Source: Anastatus disparis (lineage: Eukaryota > Arthropoda > Insecta > Hymenoptera > Eupelmidae). Taken from it: DNA of 64,000 nt. Below are positions 23,834 to 36,196 of this stretch, piece by piece. Numbering within the stretch: position 1 is the first letter of the stretch; the number at the start of each line of letters is the position of its first letter. Made by a program: the position numbers and the translations under genes. The notes beneath the pieces are model-generated. The model did not search any database. It worked only from the letters and a program-made list of their open reading frames with translations, and was not told the DNA's origin. The DNA is taken from the NCBI GenBank assembly GCA_017163975.1, contig JAFFSR010000351.1, positions 1-64,000 of the forward strand, read 5' to 3'.

Positions 23834-24644
23834 ATTTAAAAAAAACTTAACGAATTTCTATTGAAGAGGCGGCCTTATAGCTCTGTCCTTGTTTAGTCGA
23901 AATTTTCGTTATTATTAATATTATAAATATTTTTATACAAAAGTAAGAGCAGCAAAAGATTCTATTCTATGAAAACGTATAAAATTTTCAATATATTATT
24001 AAACATTTTAATTTGAACATCAGGAACATTAATATTAGAAAGTACAATTAAGTGAAATTTTGTTGAATCATAAAATTATTTAAGGGGATATAATACAGTA
24101 TATATAGTTACCTACAATGCAGTTTCCCAAATTTTTAATTTTTATTAAAAAATTTTTCGAAATATCTCTATTATTATACTTTTTATTAGATAACATAGAA
24201 GGCGATAATGATAATATAGTAATTTTTTAATATTAACATTTTTTAAATTAAATATCAATAATAAGCACGTGAGATGCAAGGAAAATTCCCGGGAAATTCC
24301 GTATCACTAGTCACACTTGCTAATACAATATACACGAATACCTACTTACTATACTCCAATGGCTCTAATAAAAAATTTAAATGCATGACATTACATAAGT
24401 AAATTTGAACTAAGAATTTTATGTAACATTAATGACATTAATTTCGAGTATTTGCTCTTTTACAGTTTTTGTTGTTGATTTACGAATCATCATTCGCTGA
24501 GTGCATAGTTTTTTTTAATTATGCACAAATGTAATGTGGCGGATATATGACACTTGTGCTATAAAATAGTATATGATATTTGAAACTTAAGTGGCCGTGA
24601 TTATTCACGTCCTGGAATAATGGGCCACTTTAATCATATGTATA
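23834..24644. other. AT-rich spacer, nothing recognised
   Basis: Flank of the Gypsy 3' LTR; no frame or repeat found. Confidence 0.45.
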
Positions 24645-24952
24645 TGTAAGCTTCTCGTCCTCGTAGAAGGATTAGCTGTACTTACAAGAGGTCCAAAAGG
24701 AACAGGTTGCTGGGTAGGCAGACAAAGAAAAAGAACTCTCTTTATTACACGTGTTGAGTATATGCTTTATTACCTGAGGAAAACAGAAGGGCTACTTATC
24801 TCTCAAGAAGTCGAGAACGCTCTGACTTACTTCGTGTGTCTCGCGTATCACATAGCTTACGTTTCTAGTCGCTTACTTGCGCATCGCAGGTTGTGCGTGA
24901 CGCTTACATATATGCTTACTTATACATACATACTTATGTCTGTGTGCTCACA
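24645..24952 (-). repeat. 3' LTR of the Gypsy element
   Basis: On the minus strand it begins TGTGAGCACACAGACATAAG, directly after the polypurine tract, and ends CGAGAAGCTTACA (TG...CA ends, 308 bp). Two AATAAA signals (gtaataaagc, gtaataaagag) lie inside. No second copy of this LTR is in the window. The plus-strand frame at 24762-24992 is a shadow. Confidence 0.75.
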
Positions 24953-24966
24953 GTACTCCCCCCTAA
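24953..24966 (-). promoter_or_regulatory. Polypurine tract
   Basis: The minus strand reads TTTAGGGGGGAGTAC immediately before the TGTGAG that starts the LTR. This is the expected primer site for plus-strand DNA synthesis. Confidence 0.75.
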
Positions 24967-25904
24967 ATAACCATCTATGGTTATTTACATAAAAAATATA
25001 TGCATATTTTTACGTAATCAGTGGTAACTTTATTTACATATGATCTCTTTTTACATATATGCGACTGTTGATATTTTAATACTGTTACATGTTACATAAT
25101 TACTCACGCAATTTCTCTTTTACATGCATTTATCCTTATGCAATTACTCTCGCTCATACCATTTTACATTTGTATGCATTTATGCATTTATTCTCACACA
25201 TACAATCATTCTATTCCTACATTCCCATATACACTTATGCAATTATTCTCACACATGCTTTGCACTTCTTCACACTCACACCTTATACTCAATACACATA
25301 TAACCTAAGCTATTTACAATTTTACACTTTTATTACATACGTATTTACATTTTTATGCCTTTAAAGGCTTCTATATACAACGCTTAGAAGTCCATTTTCG
25401 TTGTAGATTCTTGCGCCAATCTGTAGTCCACTTTTTTGGTGAGATCGTGCATCTCATTGATTTTATACGATAGACCTCTGGCCAATTCTTCCAGAAAAAA
25501 ATCTCGGCTCGGCTAACGGAACTCTTTAGTGATACAAATATCAGAAAAGAGTCCAATCAGCTTCACCTATATATAACATAAAAACAAACATTATTAGTAT
25601 AAACGCATTACAATATTGCCTAAAATTAATCACATTTTACTTTAAAGTGAGACACTGTTGTACAAAATCTAACCTTTTTTTTACAATTATTTTTCCTATT
25701 TAACATTACATTCTCTATTTTTCTGTGTCTCAGAATATTAGGTATAAATCTCTCTCTCTTTTTATTATTTTCATTATTTTTCTCGCTACTTATTGTCTCG
25801 TGCTCTACTCTATTACTGGTTTTTTTAATTTCTTTATCATTTGCTACGTTACCTGTCTCTTTACACGTATCCGTAATATCTATTTGCTCTTCATTGAGCT
25901 CGTC

Positions 25905-26220
25905 TTATTCGTTATTACTTACTTCGTTAAAATTATACTTTGGTACTTCCTGTATCTGGTTACCTTCGTCCAATGCTCCAGTTATCTCATAATCTTCCCC
26001 ATCTGTGGGTGGAGCCTCACTGTGGATCTGAGCTTCGGTTACTACGACATTTTCTTCCTCTATTATATTATTATTTTCGTTCAGTCCTCTGTTGCCTCTA
26101 TTTGTTTGGTTACTACTCTGAGATGCTACTTTCCTACCTAATTCGCTTTCCTGTGGCTCAATTTCATTTGCTAAAAAATATGCCAGTTTCAATTTTTCCA
26201 CATTCACGGTTACGTCTTTA
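25905..26220 (-). pseudogene. Gypsy integrase C-terminal tail
   Basis: The frame runs through VNVEKLKLAYF and an acidic Asn/Glu-rich tail to a stop at 25905. It continues the integrase frame that ends at RKGD on the other side of the 4.85-kb insertion (31078). The spacer between this stop and the LTR holds no recognisable env. The overlapping plus-strand frame at 25725-26141 is a shadow. Confidence 0.75.
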
Positions 26221-27391
26221 TCATAGGCCGTGAGGCGAGCATAAAAATACGTGTCATAGGAAACCAGTAAACCTTTTGAACACAGCTTCTTTTGAATATA
26301 AGTAATCGAGTAATGTATGTCTGGCAGCGTGTAAATGGGGCGTTAAGTCGCGGCATTATGTGAAAGTCGACGATAATCGAATGTATCGATGTATGATAAG
26401 AAACCGGATGAAATTTATTTGGTTATTACTTTCTTGAATGTAGTTATAAAAAAAAATATGCAAGACACATGGGGTGGATCCGTCGCCTCGACAGACCACC
26501 CCCAACATGACTATTTAAGCGATTTCTTAGGATTATAGGAAACCAGCTGGTTTTTTCAGCATAGCTTGTTTTTTAAATATATTTTACAGAAACGTTTATG
26601 TCAGACGCGTAGGGTGGGCCCTAGTGTATGCCAGACTGGCCTAAAGTGAGCCATTTGCCAACTATTAAAGGATCATAGGAAACCACTTGTTTTTTTTTAT
26701 TTAAATATCATATTTTAATTGTCTTTTGCAAATATAAAAATGCCAGACACCTATATTGGGGCTTTTGTTATTAGGATGATATTTTTGATTTTCGGAGAAT
26801 GTCCAAAAATACGTAGCAAATACGAAAACGCAAGGAAAAGTGCAAAACTATTAACAATGTTTAAATGTAGCAAAAATATTAAAATAAAATAGTTATTTAA
26901 TATAATAAATCATTTAATTTATTATATAAAATAAAAACTTAATATAATAAATCAAAAGATAAAAGTTATTTATTACAAAGTATTAAATTATCTTTTAAAA
27001 TTTGCCGCTTAGTTTTATGCTAGGACTATCAGGTAAAATATAGGTCTCCTTTTTATTGACGGTCAAAAATTTTGGAGTATAGACCTTATTTTATGCATAT
27101 ATTGTGTTCATCTCTTACCCGATTTGACAAGAATACGAGCGAAATCAGTATACATCTGTCATTATACGAAGCTACAACGCATCAATTCTCCAGCCATGTC
27201 TGAAAACACTGAGAGAACTATTTGTATGTTAATTAGAAATAATTGGGGTTATGTTGCCTTGTTAAATTATTAAATCAAAATATAGTATATTACGATTATT
27301 GCATTACAATTGTCGGCTGAGGCGAAGCTGAAGTTGACAAACATGTGATCTGAGGCTTTCATTTTTACTGGCCATGGGTCGTATGCTATTT

Positions 27392-27478
27392 TTCTGCCCA
27401 ACGACGTCAGAAAGCGGCAACTTTGTTTTGGGCAGCGGCCAGAAAGTTGTCGCTTTCTGGCTGGAGGGCAGAAAAAGT
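27392..27478. repeat. GC-rich hairpin
   Basis: The arm tttttctgcccaacgacgtc followed by agaaagcggcaactttg is mirrored by aaagttgtcgctttctggct followed by ggagggcagaaaaa. It lies inside the foldback element. Confidence 0.7.
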
Positions 27479-28259
27479 TATTTATTTTAAAAAATTTATA
27501 TTTTTAGGAAACATACTTAAAAAATAAGTAATTTTAAATAAGTAACTATTACTTAAAATTCATAAATTTTCGAAAAATAAAAGTAATAAAATTATGATTA
27601 TTTATATCAGTATCATTTTTACATTTTTATGAAATAATTTCTTTATCAACTGAAAAGAAATATTTTTTTATATACATTAAATATTGAAATATAATTAATA
27701 TAACAAAATCGATAAGTTATCATTAATATAATTAATTATCGAATTATTATGAAATTATTATATGAAAAAATTGTAATAATATCATACATTAATATTAATA
27801 TAATAGTATTAATAAAATTAATATAAGTATTTATTAATACATATTTCACTGATTTTAATTGTAAACATATTTAATCGAACGTGTTTATATATTTTCAAAA
27901 TTCGAAATTGGCTAATATTTTTTTCTTTATCTCCTATCCGAAAGTACGGGGTTCCTGGCGGGATTTGGCTCCGGAAACAACAGTTTTTGTGGCTTATTTC
28001 ACTTTGGCTAGCAACGACTTTTTTGTGGCTTGTTTAACTTAACAACGGCCATGCCAGAGCTTGTAGCCTATAAAACAATTGTTACAACTATCGTTCTTCT
28101 ACATTACTTTAACATATAAACAACACATTATTGGTACATATAATTTAGTTTTAAATTTAAATTAAATTAATTAATTAAATTGATTAAATTAATTATTTAA
28201 TTTAATTAATTAAATTTTTTTTAATTTTAAATTTGATGATTGTACTTTCAATAATAGTG

Positions 28260-29210
28260 TTTTTAATGTTACTCCATGTAGTTGCAATAAAGAAAATAAT
28301 TGAAAAAATTTTATTTACACTTTATTTTTTTTAAATAATCTTTATTTTATATAATTATCTTTATTTTCAAATAAAACCTTTAACATAATTTTCATAAATA
28401 ACGTACATTCGACAAGGTTTCGCAAAAGTCGAGCGAGCAATATCTATACATAACTACGTACACTGTTGGACGGGCAATTTCTATATATAACCACGTACTT
28501 TCGACTGGAGATGAAGAAAAATAGTATACGACACGCGGCCAGAATGTTAGATGCCCTGACGTAAGTAATATAAAGCCTCGGCCTTAATATAACGCACGCC
28601 AGGAAATCTAACTTTCTGGCCTTGGGTCGTAATATACTATTTAATGTTACTTCATGTAGTTGCAATAAAGAAAATAATTGAAAAAATTTTATTTGCATTT
28701 TATTTTTTTTAAATAATTTTTATTTTATATAATTATCTTTGTTTTCATAATTTTATATAATCATTATTTTTATTTTCATAATTTTATATAATCATTATTT
28801 TTATTTTCATAATTTTATAAAATTATCTTTATTTTCAAATATAACCTTTAACATAATTTTTTTAAATAGATTTATGAAAATTGCCCGCCCCGACCAGCAA
28901 AAACTTTGGCTTCTCCTCGGTTTCGTAAATGTCGGGCGGGCAATTTTCATAAATAACGTAAATTCGATAAGGTTTCGCAAAAATCGAGCGAGCAATATCC
29001 ATACATAACTACGTACATTGTTGGACGGGCAATTTCTATATATAACCACGTACTTTCTGCTAGAGATAAAGAAAAATAGTATACGACACGCGGTCAGAAT
29101 ATTAGATGCCCTAGCGTGCGTGATATAAAGTCTCGGCTTCGCCTTAATATCACGCAAGCCAGAAAATCTAACTTTCTGGCCTTGGGTCGTAATATACTAT
29201 TACTTATGTA
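28260..29210. repeat. Tandem duplication with GC-cored hairpins
   Basis: Unit 1 (about 28260-28640) and unit 2 (about 28640-29210) share catgtagttgcaataaagaa, gcgagcaatatcnatacata, ttggacgggcaatttctata and ttagatgccct in the same order. Unit 2 also has a short ataattttatataatcatta expansion and an extra piece. Each unit ends in a hairpin (28520-28645; 29070-29205) with stem aatagtatacgac and inverse gtcgtaatatactatt. The minus-strand frames at 28444-28698 and 28807-29157 reflect this duplication and are not genes. Confidence 0.75.
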
Positions 29211-31077
29211 ACAGCCGCACACTGCGGTGTTGCCATGCTGCAACTGAATTTAACTTACGGAACGTGCCCACAGACATCGTTTCATACTTGTCGATGTTTG
29301 TGAATTTCTTAAACTTTATAGATAGTAAAATGCTATTTGACTCTCGATTACAATTTTAATATATCTCGCTGTCAGAGTCCGTCCCAAATTTACGTATAAA
29401 CAGAAGTGCTTATGATTTTTATTCGGTATCTCGTTGTAAAAGTTTGATATATTAAAAAACTAATTAAAATTATTACAATTAAAGCACTAGTAAGTGTGAA
29501 GTGCAGGTATTTTATTTTTAATAGAATATAATTGGTTTTATAAATGTATTAATCAATTATGAACATTTTTTATAAAAATTATTTAAATATTTTGCTTTTT
29601 CTTGTCAAGTCCTGATTAAATTCGACGGTTAATGCTGAATCAAACTATTGGTAACTTATTCATAAATAATTGTATTAAAAAAACGATTCATGTATCGTAT
29701 TAATAAGATTTGCGTCGCCTTAAGAGGGCCCCAAGCCCATCAGGCCTAGGGCCCCATGACCTTTAAAGAAGGCACTGAGTTTCATTAAAAAATTTTTAAC
29801 AGTGTATATATTAAATAATTATTTTAGGTGAGCTTTTAAGTATTTAATTGAATATTTTGTTTCAAAGCAGTATTTTTTTATTATTTTCCAGAGCAATAAT
29901 GTGTAATGTTTCCAAATGACGAAACCAAACCAGTAACTCTAACTGTGATATTTCTTTCGGTGTATCTTTTTAATTTGGTATTTAAAATTAGATATATTTA
30001 TTAATTGATATAATGTAGTCATAATACTTGTGATCTGACCTAAATTTATTTTTCATTAAAATTTTTTTTTCTCAAAAAAAGTAAAAAAAATTAATAAAAC
30101 TGAAAAATTTTTAAAGTTACCGTAAATTTGAGAAACATATTCTTTTTCAACAACAACATAAAAGTCTCCTATTTACATGAAATAAAATTTGAAAAATTTC
30201 TGTCTAATAGCATTTGTTTAAACAACTCTCTATCTCTCTTTTTTTCTTTTGCTTCTGTGGTCAATTTTTATTGGATGTATCGATAAACGATTCTTTTCTT
30301 ATGACTATTGATTTGATCGTCAACTAATTTTTTTACTTCTCACGCATATTATTAAACATTTTTTTGACCCAGAGATAAAAATACCTTTAAAATAAAAGGT
30401 TGCATAATCCTGTACGACTATTATTTCGTGAGATATAAGACTTCAAAGTTTGTACTTCATTTCTCAAAGGTGGCTGCGTTTGCTATTGCCCGCCACTGTA
30501 TAATTTTCTACTTTAACGATGTCTGGCAGTATAAAATCCCCAACTTGCGTGTCTGGCACTCATTGTATGATGTTTTTATATCAAAATACATAACATATTT
30601 AAGTGCCAGACAGTTTCCTATGGTCCTTCAAAAGTTGGCAAATGGCTCACTTTGGGCCAGACTGGCATACACTAGGGCCCACCATACGCGTCTGGCATAA
30701 ACGTTTCTGTAAAATATATTAAAAAAACAAGCTATGCTGAAAAAACCAGCTGGTTTCCTATAATTCTAAGAAATTGCTTAAATAGTCATGTTGGGGGTTG
30801 TCTGGCGAGGCGACGGATCCACCCCATATGTCTGGCACATTTTTTTTTTTATAACTACATACAAGAAAGTAATAACCAAATAAATTTCATTCGGTTTCTT
30901 ATCATACATCGATACATTCGATTTTCGTCGACTTTCACATAATGCCGCGACCTAACGCCCCATTTACACGCTGCCAGACATACATTACTCGATTACTTAT
31001 ATTCAAAACAAGCTGTGTTCAAAAGGTTTACTGGTTTTCTATGACACGTATTTTTATGCTCGCCTCACGGCCTATCA

Positions 31078-31499
31078 CCTTTTCTTATGACGTAATTACG
31101 GCCATTTTCGTGCCTAGAGATGACCTTATATGGTCCTGAATATGGTTGCACTAGAGGTGGCTTAACTGCTTTTATTTTTTCTAACACATGAGTGCAATTC
31201 GCTAGATCTTTGAACACGAATGTTTTTCCTGAATGGTTGTGTATTACAGGTACAGGTCTCACCTGCCTCATGTATTCTCTAAATTCTGCCAAAAATAGAT
31301 CTTGTTCTCTTGCATCTATCTCTCTGAACTCGCACATATCACCTGGTATGGTGAGCGTTGTTCCATAAAGAAATTCTGCTGGACTGGCCTCCGTATCTTT
31401 TCTTAAACGCGTTCTTAACCATAATAAAACAGTCGGAAGGGTTCTGGTTCATTCCCAACCTTCCATATGGCACATCAATGCTGCCTTAAGATCATGGTG
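31078..31499 (-). pseudogene. Gypsy integrase, C-terminal domain
   Basis: Reads PAEFLYG, then REIDAREQDLFLAEF, then YSGPYKVISRHENGRNYVIRKGD, a GPY/F-type module, ending at the foldback insertion. An in-frame stop follows the MCHMEGWE stretch at about 31456. Confidence 0.8.
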
Positions 31500-32075
31500 C
31501 TATCCGTTCGCGGCTGGATGGTATGCCATAGTACATACTCTCTTACACCCTATCAGTTGTAACAGGGCCTGAAACATGTCGGACTCGAACTGCTTGCCTT
31601 GATCCGTAGTAATGATGACAGGTGCACCAAAACGAGACACCCACGTGTCATAAAAAGCGCGTGCGACAGAAGGAGCCGATGCGTCGTATACGGACACCGC
31701 CTCCGGCCACGTAGTATACCTGACTATCATGGTCACAAGGTATCTGTAGTCTTCGCTAGGCGGCAACGGACCAACTAAGTCAACATGTACGTGGGCGAAC
31801 CGTCCATCTGGTTTGCTAAATTTCATAAGTAAAAATTTGTTTTCCCTAGTTACTTTCGATCATTGGCATTCCATGCATGCTCTGCACCAGGATGTTATCT
31901 TTGTGTTAATATTTGGCCATACGTACTGCTTCCTTATCATCTTACTAATTGACCTAGCAGATGAATGTGCTTTGCTATAAAAGAGTTCAAAGATGACTGC
32001 TCTCAGTGCCTCCGGTATATACGGCCTGAGAGAGTCTTGTGCTATTTCGCAATAAAATGGCGTATTTTCAATGCC
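31500..32075 (-). pseudogene. Gypsy integrase, zinc finger and catalytic core
   Basis: The N-terminal finger is represented by FYSKAHSSARS...WCRACMECQ (about 32000-31860). A TGA follows, probably a CpG decay of CGA since the frame continues with SKVTRENKF. The core has HVDLVGPLP and TTDQGKQFESD (first two Asp of DDE). At the third site the expected Glu-containing segment after HPAANG is missing and replaced by a stop, so the catalytic triad is incomplete. Confidence 0.85.
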
Positions 32076-32077
32076 AT

Positions 32078-33457
32078 CCCTGTTGAAAAAATCCACGTGG
32101 ATTTCACATGGATTCCATGTGGAATCGCAGAGGAATCCACGCGGGTTACCCACGTGGATTTCCACGTAAAAAAATCCATGTGGATTTTATGAAAGCTATG
32201 TTGATTTTATAAAACCCTTGTGGACTGTTGAAGAATCCATATGGATTTTATGAAATCTATGTGGATTTTCAAGGAACCCACATAGATTTTATAAAATCTG
32301 TGATAATTTTATGTACTCCTCGTGGATTTTTAAGAAATCCATATGAGTTTTGTGAAATCCATGTGGATTTTTAGGTAATATACGTAGATTTTTTACTTGG
32401 ATATCCACGTGGATTAAAATGAAAATCCACGTGGAAATCCACATAGACGTTTCAAATAGGAAATAACTCGATATTTATTTCGTATTCAAAGTAAAAACCA
32501 AAAACGAGGTAAAACTCGTAATTTCAGCTCTTTGAAGATCAGAGAGCTTCTATGATTCAACTAAGAGTATTCTGGTCATATATATTTGCGACTTAGAAAT
32601 TCATATGATGGATCACAAAACTCAGAGGAACGCCACCTTGTGACTTACTGTCGAATTGATGATTGATTACATCGATTCTACTTTGAATCGATAGGTGGCG
32701 TTTTTCTAAGTTTTGTGATCCCTGATACAAATTACAAAGACGCAGATATATAAGGCCAGAATACTCTTAGTTAGTTCGTAGAAGCTCTTTGATCTTCAAA
32801 GAGTTGAAACTACGAGGTTTACCTCGTTTTCGGTTTTTACTTTGAATGCGAAATGAATATTGAGTTATTTCCTATTCAAAATATCCATGTGGATTTCCAC
32901 GTAGATTTTCATTTAAATCCACGTAGATATCCAAGTAAAAAATCTACGTAGATCGCCTAAATATCCACATGGATTTTTAAATATCCACATGGATTTTCCA
33001 AATCCATATGGATTTTTTAAAAATCTACGAGGAGTACATAAAATTAACACAGATTTTTATTTAAATCCACGTGGATATCCAAGTGAAAAATCTACGTAGA
33101 TTACCTAAAAATCCACATGGATTTAATAATATCCACATGGATTTCACAAAACCCATATGGATTTTTTTTAAATCCACGAGAAGTACATAAAATTAACACA
33201 GACTTTATAAAATCCATGCGGGTTCCCTGAAAGTCCACATAGATTTCATGTAATCCGTATGGATTCTTCAACAGTCCACGAGGGCTTTATAAAATCAACA
33301 TGGCTTTCATAAAATCCACATGGATTTTTTACGTGGAAATCCACGTGGGTAATCCGAGTAGATTCTTATGCAAATCCACATGGAATCCATGTAAGACCCA
33401 CGTGGATTTCCACATGGGTAATCCACGTGGAAATCCAAGTGTTTTTTTTCAGTAGGG
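32078..33457. mobile_element. ATCCACGTGGAT-array palindromic element, 1.38 kb
   Basis: Ends are CCCTGTTGAAAAAATCCACG on the left and, inverted from the right, CCCTACTGAAAAAAAACACT. The target duplication is AT (32076-32077 and 33458-33459). Arms carry dozens of ATCCACGTGGAT and degenerate tccatatggattt words. The centre (32528-32810) contains gaacgccacct, then gataggtggcg followed by tttttctaagttttgtgatc and gacgcagatatataaggcc. This core is homologous to the core of the ACGTG elements although the arm motif differs. It sits inside the Gypsy pol between RNase H and integrase. Confidence 0.92.
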
Positions 33458-33459
33458 AT

Positions 33460-34516
33460 ATTGTAATTTTACCAGTTTTAATTGATGCTGCGGATTATTT
33501 ATTATATCCTGCAGTTGTTAATCTTCCCTTTGCTGTCTAGCAATTTCATCTAACGAAAATATTGTTGGAAATCGGAAATCATCAACTCTCGACAATGCAT
33601 CTGCCACTACGTTATTTTCTCCTAGTAAATAGCAGATTTTTACGTTACACTCTGCGATATACGTTAACTTTCTTGCTTGCAATGCTGTGCAGCTATCTAA
33701 ACTCTTACTTAACACATGTACCAGTGGTTCATGGTCTGTGCATACCTTAAATTCTCTACCTTCCAAGTAGTAACCAAAATATTTGATGGCCTCATAAATA
33801 GCCATTAACTCTCGATCATACGTGCTGTAATTCGATTGTGCGGGGGTAAATTTTTTTGAAAAAAAAGCTAGCGGCTTCCACGTACTTCTTATTTTCTGCT
33901 TTAAGGCTACGCTTATAGCGAAATTTGACGCATCAGTAACTAACCTAATCTCCACATTCTTAGCTGGGAACGCAAGATACGCAATATTTGCTAATTCTTC
34001 TTTAATTGTCTTGAATGCTCGTTCTGCTTCTTCGGCCCATTCCACGGGTCTTTTATCCTTCTTCTTAATATCCTTTATCATAGCTACCAGATGTCTCTGT
34101 ACTTCTGCGGCTCTTGGTAAGCTTTTTCTGTAAAAGTTTATCATTTCCAGAAATCGACACATCTCATCTTTTGTCTGGGGCTTCTTAAAGGCTTGTATCA
34201 CTTCGTCCTTAGATGGGTCTGGTTTGAATCCATTTCTGTCGATTAAATGGCCTAAGAAGATAAGTTTATCGACTCCGAACTTACATTTATCTATGTTCAA
34301 TTTGAGGTGGAATTTCTCTGACCTCTCTAGAACGATCTTAAGATGTTCCTGGAGCTCCTCGTCTGATGAAGATGCAATCAAGATATCATCAACAAATGCG
34401 AACACAAAGTCCAGGTCGCCCACTGCCTGGTTTATATATCGCTGAAATGTCTGTGTGGCATTCCGAAATCCAAATGTCATCACTAGGAACTCATAAAGTC
34501 CGAACGGAGTCGTCAT
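33460..34516 (-). pseudogene. Gypsy RT (3' part) and RNase H
   Basis: Reads TTPFGLYEFLVMTFG, then the active site FVDDILIAS, KCKFGV and FLGHLI of the reverse transcriptase. The RNase H module follows with VTDASNFAI, YDRELMAI, CTDHEPL and VADALSR. An in-frame TAA at about 33520 interrupts an otherwise open linker that continues to the palindrome at 33457. Plus-strand frames here are shadows. Confidence 0.9.
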
Positions 34517-35380
34517 CGCTGTCTATATCCTCTGGAAATATAGGGATCTGCAAAAATGCTTTCTCCAAGTCGAGTGCGGAAAAAATAGTTTTCTCTTCTA
34601 GATTATATGCAAAATCCTGGAGATTTGAAATAGGGTCCTTATCTGGTACCGTGACTGTGTTCAACTTCCTATAGTCACCACAGATTCTCCATCCATCATT
34701 TTTCTTGGGGACCATATGGATAGGTGTAGCCCAAGGGCTTTTTGAAGATTGGCAAATACCTTTTTTACACCATTTCTTACATTCCTGCTTTGCCGCCTGT
34801 AGCTTATCAGGTGCCATTCTGCGCGGTCTCTGCGCTACCGGCGGTCCCACTGTGGTGATATGGTGGTACACATCCACTTTTCTTTCAATTGTTGGCTTTT
34901 CAAGCCCAAGTACTGATAGAAATTTTTTTATTATATGTGCGTACTTATTCTTCGGGTCTATTAACGACACCTGCACATATGTTACTTTCTTTGCAGTGCC
35001 TGCGACTGACTCATCAGTTTTTTCATCCACCAGCTCCCGTCGGGTCAGATCTGGGAGCAAATGGTAGTGCTTGATGACGTCACCACCTAGTATCGCGTAT
35101 GGTACGTCTGCTACAATAAACGTCCATTTGATCTTATTTTTAAACCCGAAGTCTAATTCCCTATATACCATACCATATATATCTATTTGCGTATTGTTCG
35201 CTGCGTAGAATTTAATGCGCATTGCTTTTTTTTACTATTCTTCTTTTTCGGAACTAATGATACTTCCACACCTGTATCTACTAAAAATGTTTCGTCGACT
35301 ACTTTATCTACGACATGGAGGCGTATTCCTTCTGTATCCAACGAGGTTGCCCCCTCTACCCGCCGGTTCGAGAGTTTAAA
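34491..35380 (-). pseudogene. Gypsy protease and RT (5' part)
   Basis: The protease has the DTG active site in FLVDTGVEVSLVP (about 35270) and YAILGGDVI later. The RT begins with QRPRRMAPDKL, PWATPIHMVPKK, GWRICGDYRKLN and DLEKAFLQIP. A frameshift near 34515 (FPEDIDSDDD) separates it from the TTPFGLYEF segment; another lies at about 35223 between protease and the downstream frame. Confidence 0.88.
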
Positions 35381-35399
35381 TATATTCTATCTTTATTAT

Positions 35400-35685
35400 T
35401 ACTTCGCGTTTGGCTTTCTTCTTTCCTAACGCTATTGCTTGCGTATGAGTGATTTAAACCCTTGTCTTTTTTTATCTATGGTAGGTGGAACAGACTCATG
35501 CTTTTTCTCATAATTAATCCAATCGCATGGTTCTAAGCATCTATACGCGCTTTTTCCATATTTCGCGTGATATACACAATACCATTTGTTGTTATTAGTT
35601 CGCGAACGTCCTCTACTTCTAAATTCATTCCCTACTTTACCAAGCGTTTTCTTGATAACAGCTTCAATATGAGCCTCGATACCTA
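35400..35685 (-). pseudogene. Gypsy gag C-terminus with CHCC knuckle
   Basis: Reads IEAHIEAVIKKTLGKV, then a basic RSRGRSR stretch, then WYCVYHAKYGKSAYRCLEPC, a Cys-x2-His-x9-Cys-x3-Cys knuckle. Homology stops abruptly at about 35686, where unrelated AT-rich sequence begins. Confidence 0.75.
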
Positions 35686-35690
35686 CATCA

Positions 35691-36140
35691 CAAAGAATAT
35701 TACTAGTTGGAATAAGGAAATTTCCTAATTAAAACACAAAGATATTAATTCAAAGAATTGAACATTAAGAAATTTCGAACAATAAAAATGCAAAAAATTA
35801 TTAAAACATACCTTGTTTCACCCTTTCTTTCACCAATTCATTTTAAATTAACCTACCATATTATTCCAATAATTTTCCTTCATATATTTTATATTTTCCA
35901 TATAACTTTTTAACCTGTCATAACCTCCCTTTAAAACATCTGTTTTTATATATCTATATCTTATTCTCTATAACATCAATACAAAGCCTTCACAATTTTC
36001 CATACCATCTTCGCTATTAGCCTACACCTTTGCAACTACAGATTCATACTAAAAATAGACTGACCTCACTATAAAATTATGTCTTTTACTTAGGAAGCTC
36101 ATACACTAACCTACCTCTAGTATACCTAATCTTTGCTGTT

Positions 36141-36196
<56 letters not shown>

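Larger units (their letters stand above)
26224..31074. mobile_element. 4.85-kb foldback transposon with ~530-bp arms
   Basis: Ends are TAGGCCGTGAGGCGAGCAT and its exact inverse, flanked by TCA (26221-26223 and 31075-31077), a 3-bp duplication. Inverted arms extend to about 26760 and from about 30535, with a few indels. The arms hold many TGTCTGGCA/TGCCAGACA words, which look like sub-terminal transposase-binding sites. The interior has no transposase frame, so it is non-autonomous. A 3-bp duplication fits PIF/Harbinger- or CACTA-type elements. Removal plus one TCA joins the Gypsy integrase frame. Confidence 0.88.
24645..35690 (-). mobile_element. Ty3/Gypsy element, CsRn1/Kabuki-like, decayed
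   Basis: Reading on the minus strand from 35690 down: gag C-terminus with a Cys-x2-His-x9-Cys-x3-Cys knuckle, aspartic protease, reverse transcriptase, RNase H, integrase (HHCC-like finger, catalytic core, C-terminal tail), polypurine tract and 3' LTR. The CHCC-type gag knuckle is characteristic of the CsRn1/Kabuki clade. The 5' LTR and most of gag are absent. Two later insertions split it (26224-31074 and 32078-33457). Stops, frameshifts and loss of the integrase glutamate make it dead. Confidence 0.9.

Noticed and set aside
25725..26141. 138-aa multi-pass membrane protein on the plus strand
   Set aside because: It lies opposite the Gypsy integrase tail, which has family similarity; the hydrophobic reading is a shadow of an Asn/Glu-rich protein.
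28444..29157. Two related minus-strand proteins (duplicated gene)
   Set aside because: They are similar only because the DNA is tandemly duplicated; hairpin and AT-rich content, no motif, and the second frame differs in length.
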